The notes beneath the pieces are model-generated. The model ran no database searches. It saw only the letters and a list, made by a program, of their open reading frames with translations, and had not been told where the DNA came from. A DNA stretch of 64,000 nucleotides from Larix kaempferi (taxonomy: Eukaryota > Streptophyta > Pinopsida > Pinales > Pinaceae). Positions 56,759 to 64,000 of this stretch are shown here, piece after piece (position 1 is the stretch's first letter; each line of letters begins with the position of its first letter). The stretch is taken from the NCBI GenBank assembly GCA_027924585.1, contig BSBM01001027.1, positions 127,001 through 191,000 of the forward strand, read 5' to 3'. Made by a program: the position numbers and the translations under genes.

Positions 56759-59700
56759 GAGAAGAAATTAAGATACATAATTTGATAGGCAGATTGCCAG
56801 ATGAATGAGAGGACTAATATTGTTGTAATTTCCTAACTTTTCCTACTATTAATATTCTGTATATAATTCAATGTTTTTCCCTTATCATTCCTTTATCAGT
56901 AAATGTTTCAGGTTCACTGTATTTCTTTCACAAGTCTGTATTGAAAATAACAACTGCAAAAACATTCAGTTCCTAAGTACACAATACTGATTTCCTTACT
57001 GTTAACAAGTATTTTTAACATGACAACAAATAGTCTTCATATCTAAGTATAAAATTTATCTTTCTGTTATACAGTATTTAGGAAATCATAACAGTTTCCA
57101 AGTTAATAGCATCATCAAGCATTATATTACTTTTTCTTTTCAAATAATGCATAGTTTTTCATATCCTTTAAACTATTTATTCATTTAAAACAAAGAATCA
57201 TTATATTATATGCAAACAGAGTATCATTTACAAACCTAAGATTTACGACAGGTTCGTACCCTTCACTTATCAAACCCTAGATTTATTATCTTTAAGAGAT
57301 TAGTTAAGTTTTCATTTAGAATAAAGGGTTAATCACAATTTATTCCATAACTGGAACTAGAACTTCACATTATGGCTCACGGCCTTCACAAAAATCAACA
57401 AAAAAGAATAACAAAGAGAAGCCCATGAGTCCATAAACTTAGACACAAAAACGATTATCGTTTACATTCTTAAAGACTGGAATCAAGGCAGTATCATGAG
57501 TCTACATTATCACTTTCAATTGAAAAATTATTACACAGTAAACCCTACGATTAGCTGTTGTAGATATCGACCCTACGAAACTAAACATTTAAATGCCATA
57601 ACAATTGAACAATCCCGAGAATCCACTTAATGGTTTAAACATTTTACTACAGATCCAAACCCTAAGTTATCGAGCTTTAATTAAGATACATAGTGGCAGA
57701 ACGTTAAAAGCATCAAATGCATACAAACTAGAGCCCAACTCTTGACACAAAAACAAACACGAATAAGTGGGTAAACAAGTTATCGTATTATCATGACACA
57801 GTAGATTGCAAACATTAAGCTTTGCCTCTTACACATAAACAAGTTATCGTATCATCATTTATGAACACAGGATGAACAAAACATAAATCCTTCTTTTACC
57901 AAGAACAGTAGTAGGGTGAAACCCTTCCTAGTATTTTCTTATGGATTTTACAATTGAAAAATAAGCATTACTGAAAACAACGATGAATGGGTTGAGGGTT
58001 TCATCCTCTCCAACTATCAAAACAATCTCACAAGTATTTCGATGAAGGTCACCCTCGGAGCCACAACAAACACAGAGTCTCAACAAAGAACACAGTGAAG
58101 ACCGAAAAGTCATCTAACTGGAGTAACGATTAACCACTGAAGCTTACCGGTCTTTTAGCAGTTTCCATATTCCAAACACTTAAACTGAGAAGCCATCGAC
58201 GAAGGTACCTTCCATTCAAAACATAGTAGAGGTCAAAACAAGTTTTACAAAGATCTTTGCATGCGAAATAACAGTAATTGAACTCTCAAAATTTGAATGG
58301 AATATACGGGGTTTTGAATCGAGATCTCTTACCTTTAAAAATTTCACCGAAGCTGAATGCCAAGACTGTTCATACTAGAACCATTCTCCATCATTAAATC
58401 CAAAGAAGTATGAAAAACAACTCTGGAAAACCATCACTGGATAGGCATGGAAAGCCGAGTGTTGAATTCAACTACCACCAAGAATTTAACACACACCCTG
58501 GAACTGAGATTACATACTACTACTGTAAAACGCCTCACTGTCTCAGCTCTTAAAGTAATAACAAGTCACGGTTTCGAACCGTGGGCACTCCGCAAAATAC
58601 AGTTATCAAAACCCTAAAGGCTCTCGGCTTGTCGACCTCTCCTTAGAGCCACAACGCTGAATGCCAAGGAAAACAATAACTCCATGGTCATAGTGGATTT
58701 AGGGTTAGGACCCAAAGCCCAAAACCCTTGTTGGATCAATGGTGGTGACCACAAGAGAGTTGTCACATAAAACCAAGCATCAACCACATTAATGATACCA
58801 TCATTACCATAGCCACCAAGGAGGACAACTAGATCAAGCTTGAACCAAATCACTTATAGCTCGTCATCGTATTCGAGCCATCACCACTCTATCACGTGCC
58901 TAGTGCCACGAAGATGTCCACGAAGATATTCCACTGTCTCGGCAGTTGGAAGTATTAAATGCAAAAGGAAAACAAGTGCCTTCCAGCATGATACATTAAT
59001 AGTGTTAACATTACACATTTCTTACAATGCATCGAATTATTGATAACACGCATCATACGATTTTGTATCAACACCTTGTGGTAAGTCAAGGTGGTATCGG
59101 GTTCGATGCTAGGAAAGCATGTTAATTTTAATTCATAAGCCATATTGGTAATATATCAATAACTTGGGTTAGGACAAGGTTGTATTCATTTCTTTACTAG
59201 GTTTCCATAGTATAAATAGGGTCACACAATGCACACACACATTACCATATCGTTAGTGTTGTCATAAGACTTGCATAGGTTTCGACATGTATTTATAATT
59301 CAATATAGTATCAAATTTACACAAGAATTTGCTTATAGCGCATAGGATAGCATGGTAATATGATATGAATTGAAATAATCCCTAGGATAGAATTAAATCA
59401 ATTCATGCATGTAATTCTTAGGTTCTAGAATATAATTAAAGAATGGCATATTGATTATTGCATCACAATATAGATATGGGTTAATTCTCATACTTTGCAT
59501 CAAATAGCAATTCAAGATGACATTACACAGAGTTAAAGTTGGTTTATGAATCCCATTCAATTGTGCGAACAAATCAATAAAAGGTTAGTACAAGGTTTAT
59601 GAATAGTACAACTGTTATAATTCTGTTTGAAAAAACAAGGCTAACTGAAGATCTCGCCATTTGCACTTACAACATTATGTTTCTTAAATAATTAAGACTT

Positions 59701-62700
59701 GAGAATCACGGAAACTGTTAAGAACTCTTCAATCATATGTCGTAAACACAATATGTAACATCCCGGAAAAATCACAAAAATTTAAAATTTTCCTACATGA
59801 CATTTACTATTTATTTAATGAATGCGAAAATAGAATCAATGCAATGAAATGTTATCTTGCTGTATGAATTGCCATGCTGGTTTATTAAGTAACAATTTGC
59901 GAAGAACAGATTTTAGCTTGTGTCTTGATGTATTCCAAATTTAGTTGTGTTGCTACCAATTCTACTGTTGTTATTTATAAATGTTTGAACAACTGTTTGA
60001 CAAATGTACTTTTGTTTGATTGATGAAGGGGTCCTTCGGATGCCCCGAGGCTTACTTAGCATTCATGCTAAAGCATGTGATTTCGTACTTGTGACAGATT
60101 TATAGGTAAGAGATTTAAATTACGACAAGTGACGAACATTTTTTCAATAGATCTCTTTTATCAATAAATGAAGAGATAAAGACTTTTGGGAATTCTATCG
60201 GTGAGAACCTTGGTTCGAAACTTTAAACGAGTTCAAGTTTAAGATATCTGAAAAAAGACTATTGATACTAACAGTACGTCTTATATTGTAGAATTTGCAC
60301 ACTTGTAATTGAATCGTGAAAAGGTCTATAACAAATGGGTCTCAGTTTTATACTCAGAATCATAGATAATTTCTATTTGATTTTTATGTAGAACTGTACA
60401 TAAATGTCGATTCTTTTTCCTAGCCAAGGCGAAGGTCCTATGCTAAGTTGTTTATTTAAAGCCTAGGGACTAAACTCTGCTATGGTGATAATGCCTTCAA
60501 TTATCATTATGACTTTCATAATATTGTACAATAGGATACATCACCATACAATAGTATGTATGTTCCTTTTATTTATTTATATGATTTACATTACAATGTA
60601 ATTTGAGATATTTATCAAAGACCCAACTATATAATACATATCCCAAATGATATGTGCATTGTGTGCACTTTGATAACCCTATGTGACACTTATGCATTTG
60701 TGTGATACTATGTGATAAGTGATGTTGATCAAATGTTACCCTAGGAGATATATGCAAATAATATGCTAAGTGAATTATGTGCAAACCTTAGCACACAAAT
60801 ATACCAACTTAATGCCTTGACACGGTTATGTAAATCGACTTTATGTTTTAAACGTTGTTATGTGAATGTATTGTCATAGGTTGGAAACCATTAATGCTTC
60901 CAAATGCATTTAATGTTGAAAACTACTATGGATAATGGGATTCCATCGTGGATGGATAGCTGGTCTATTCACATGACAAATCAATGGTAATGACCCCTCT
61001 TGCGATGATGTGTAACAATAAAAGTTCAACAGTTGATGAACAAGCTCCTTCATGGCTAATGTAATGATATTACATTTAATAACGTAGATGGTACTTGATA
61101 CTTTGTAATTCTCTAGGTGATATCCATCGTTGATCTTGGCAGTGCAATGAATGGTGGGAGTTAAACCCTACTTTGGTTTTGATTTCGTGTTTATTGTGAA
61201 ATTTGCAAACAGCGGTCAAGGCTCTGCAAATGGCCGACAGGCCGAGGGTTTGTAGGTCTTTCTGTTGAGAAAAATGAGTTGTGAGGCCAGGGTTTTGAAC
61301 CTATGACCCATGAGGATTAAAGAGCCAAAATCTCAGTCCTTGTTGCAGTAGATATATGTCAAGGTTTATAGCTAGTGTTTGTTTTAGGTGTGTTTCCAAC
61401 CATCAGACCTGTTGTGGGTTTGTTTATAGTGAAATTTGAATTCGAAAGAGAATATCAACCCTTCGCCATGTTGTTCCAGGTCTCGGAAATGTCTAGCTTG
61501 TTTGAAAGTTGATGCACTGTGTGGGGTTTCTTTGTGTCTCGGCACTTGGTAATATGAGTAGCTTTCAGTCGCTGTTGCGCCCCCCTGGTGATGGTTATTG
61601 CTACTTACCAACCCTTAATAAGGTAATGCCCTTGGAAAATCCTCCTATAGCTTTCATCTTTGGTATTCCACACAATATTTATTTGTTAGTTTATTCTGAG
61701 TCTTGTTTCTTGATATGATAAATTTTTAACCACAACTTTGATATGTTTATTCACAGGAAAACGATTCGTTGGTATTCTCTTGTTTGGGCATCGTAGGTTG
61801 GCTACAGCTATACCAACCAGTAAGCCTCGACGATTGCCTTGAAAAACTCTGTGTAGAAGATGGTGACCATCTGTTTAAATGTTCTGTATGTTGTGTTTTT
61901 AACTTAGAGAGTTTTGTAAATAGGGTTTGTGAACCCTTTTTTTTTTTTAAAGTATGGGGAGGTTAGTACCTTGACCCATAGGCAATGCCGTAAGGATTAT
62001 GAAATGTAATTTCTGTTTGTTAAATTTTGAGCTCTGTCGAGTTGAAAGTAAGTGAAGAATGTTTTAAATCATCAATTGCATCTGTCATGGTTTTCATCGT
62101 TTTGGGCTTGACCCATGAATATATCCTGTAGCTCGTTGACGATTTAAAAGAATGCGTTTAGGGTTTGATAAATGCAGGCTATAGTTGTGGAATTTAAATG
62201 TTATTATCGTTACACTTGCAAGTGATAATTGTAATACAAACCTCTTCAGATTTTGTTTATCGTAATAATCCTTTAAATAAAAGTGGATGCGTTTTGCATC
62301 AGTGTAGGGTTTTGGTCTAGGTAAAATGAGTTGATGTCTTCTATTTCTATTTAGATTTATTTTGCAGTCAAATGTATTATCTAAACCATGAAAATGAATC
62401 TGTGAAATTTAACTATTGGACCTACAGAAATTATTACTGTGCAAATGCTTGGTTTGTCTACTGTTAATAAAAATGCTGATAACAGTTTCGATTTCCTACT
62501 CTAGCAGGGAAATGTAAAAACTTAGAAATACAAAACTGTTTGTGATGAAAATCTATAACTCGACTCTGTTAAAGAAATATAATTACTCTTAAACATAGAT
62601 AAAATTGTGTGAGAGTAGATGATCTAGTACATAAATAATTTGTATTTATTTCTATGCATTATTATTAAAAGAAATTGATGTAAATATGCTATCTAATGGA

Positions 62701-62973
62701 ATCTACTCTGTAACTGTAGGAAATATAAAATATCTTCATTAAATTTTCAGAAGGAAATTTATTTATTTCTAAACAAACTGATATTTACGAAAATAGAGAA
62801 ACATTACTGTAATTTATGGAAATACTTGTCTGAGCAAAAAATACTGAAACACGCTGATATAGGTAAACTTAGAAAAATTAACAGTAAACAGTAATTTAAA
62901 GAAATATGTCATTTGCATCTTTTCTATCACTTGACTATATTGCCGATCATACCGATCTATCTTAATCTATCTC
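56759..62973. other. Repeat-derived DNA between the two opposing LTRs; no recognisable gene
   Basis: No coding frame holds up. A TATAAATAGGG box at about 59,210 (+) could be a promoter of an LTR. TGTAACATCCCGGAAAAATC at 59,754 has the look of a gypsy LTR start on +. Phrases such as GGTAAGAGAT and (C/A)AGTAAGCCTC occur in inverted positions in the left and right halves (about 58,140 and 58,325 on -; 60,105 and 61,820 on +). This hints that the inverted homology goes beyond the LTRs, but only weakly. Confidence 0.4.
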
Positions 62974-63890
62974 TGTACTAGAGTACAATGATGTTCCTTT
63001 TTGCATGGGTAAAAATGTAGATATCATTTTATTCAATCATTCGAATGATACATAATTATTAAATTATTCAGGAAAACTGAAATAAAGAACTTAACAGTAA
63101 AAGTTAAATAGATAACATAACTTAAAAATAAAAGTAGATAAGACAATAGAAACTATAAAAGATGATAGGGCCGACAAACACCCAAGGTGGCCTGTTCCTC
63201 CCAACCTGCTTCAGAAGAAGCAGCTCAACTACTGACTTCTAATGAACCCCTGAGCTTGATTACTGATCCAGTAAGTGGGTGGAATCTGTGTAGAAGCAAG
63301 GCACTCAAAAATACCTTCTCCACTCGGTATCGAACTCCTGAAATAAAAATTGCTTCTCCACTCAGCATCAACCTCCTGAACTCAATAAGAGTTTGGCAGA
63401 CTCACAACATGATCAACAACATTATATCCCCTCATCAAATCTCTTGGGAGCAAACACAGCAAAACCCTAAGGTAAATTTTCTCGCCGGGAAAAGTGATGA
63501 ACCTCAGTTCAATATTTGATGGCTATTATATAGACTGCCTAGGTATTTTAGTGGTCAGTTTGGAATAAATGAGCCTCAAGCTCTAGTCCCATATTTCAGG
63601 GCACTATGACCACATTTCAAGGGAGTTGTCCCATACCAACAACTATTTAGTTGCATCATGATGCTGCCACTTGTCCATTGCCTTCTACCCTAGATTCCAT
63701 TCCACCTAGTGGATCAGTAACCACTCTTTCAACAGTCCTCTTAGGTGTTTGTCTCCTATTTTATTTATTAAATAATATATCGTGCAAATTACAGTCATCC
63801 TTGGACACCTGTCCAATATAAACTTTACAATAAAAGTTATCATAATGTTTCTTAACACAAAATGTTTTTCAGCTTAAAGGGTATGTTACA
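62974..63890 (-). repeat. 3' LTR of a gypsy element extending beyond the right edge
   Basis: About 917 bp, on - starting TGTAACATACCC and ending CTCTAGTACA. It is preceded on - by a polypurine tract. TATATAA promoter-like box on - near 63,528. The frame at 63,187-63,519 on + is a shadow within it. Confidence 0.8.
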
Positions 63891-63904
63891 AACACCCCCT
63901 CTTA
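63891..63904 (-). other. Polypurine tract next to the right-hand 3' LTR
   Basis: On -, TAAGAGGGGGTGTT directly precedes the LTR. Upstream on - lies GAGGACGATGTTGAGATTAA, a phrase type usual between the end of pol and the PPT in plant gypsy elements. Confidence 0.75.
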
Positions 63905-64000
63905 ATCTCAACATCGTCCTCGATGTTGCTTATTCATCATCAAGTACCTCATGGAATAGAACTGGATATGCTACCCACATATTACTTTTCAGCTCCCAAG
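63905..64000 (-). mobile_element. 3' end of the internal region of the right-hand gypsy element
   Basis: Only the last hundred bases before the PPT are in the window. The rest of the element lies to the right. Confidence 0.6.

Noticed and set aside
58565-58590. CACGGTTTCGAACCGTG resembles a tRNA T-arm.
   Set aside because: It is simply a near-palindrome; no acceptor stem, D-arm or anticodon arm can be paired around it. A similar GGTTCAAAACC at about 61,290 (-) also lacks a box A at the right distance.
62974-63890. The opposed LTRs at 55,777 and 63,890 as terminal inverted repeats of one giant DNA transposon.
   Set aside because: The right-hand repeat has a polypurine tract and pol-end-like sequence on its outer side, so it is a 3' LTR; no matching target duplication flanks the pair.

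Overview
This window looks like intergenic DNA from a large, repeat-rich seed-plant nuclear genome. A gymnosperm is my best guess, from the kind and density of the LTR elements, but nothing in the sequence proves it. I found no intact host gene. What can be read is mostly LTR retrotransposons in nested layers, plus relics of two recognisable plant genes: a cinnamyl-alcohol-dehydrogenase-like fragment and an MSL-type mechanosensitive-channel fragment. Between them lie long AT-rich tracts with many short tandem duplications.

Layout. 1-3.6 kb: a CACTA/TNP2 transposase relic (- strand), a 98-bp tRNA-derived SINE with 15-bp target duplications (- strand), an RNase H relic, and a short tandem array. 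3,610-16,672: a complete but decayed Ty3/gypsy element (+ strand) of the non-chromovirus (Athila/Tat-like) kind. It is bounded by LTRs and a perfect 5-bp target duplication (AAGAT). Between pol and the 3' LTR it carries a large extra ORF in one unbroken frame of about 870 codons. 16.7-20.6 kb: older repeat DNA, including a ~180-bp leader repeat and an unidentified ORF. 20,630-26,574: a second, smaller gypsy element, a chromovirus with a C-terminal chromodomain, flanked by the 5-bp duplication CTTGT and inserted in frame into the unidentified ORF. 26.6-33.8 kb: AT-rich DNA without genes. 33.8-34.5 kb: CAD-like pseudogene (- strand). 38.6-39.7 kb: MSL-like pseudogene (- strand). 40,197-47,824: a very young Ty1/copia element (- strand). 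Its two 718-bp LTRs differ at about five positions and are flanked by AAAAA. It lacks most of gag, has one frameshift in a T7 run, and has a 2.2-kb leader with tandem arrays. 48-49 kb: a gag-like relic. 51.1-54.8 kb: leader repeats and gag of another gypsy element, cut by a copia-type LTR and leader (54.8-55.8 kb), which is cut in turn by a gypsy LTR at 55,777. The related LTR at 62,974-63,890 lies in the opposite orientation and is the 3' LTR of an element that runs off the right edge.

How the parts relate. Two insertions can be dated relative to their surroundings, because removing the element and one target copy restores a continuous reading frame in the flanking DNA. Most premature stops in the older elements sit where C-to-T change of CAG, CAA or CGA would put them, as expected of long-silenced, methylated repeats. 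The copia element is the only one that still encodes most of its proteins, but it has lost its capsid and nucleocapsid region and would depend on a relative for packaging.
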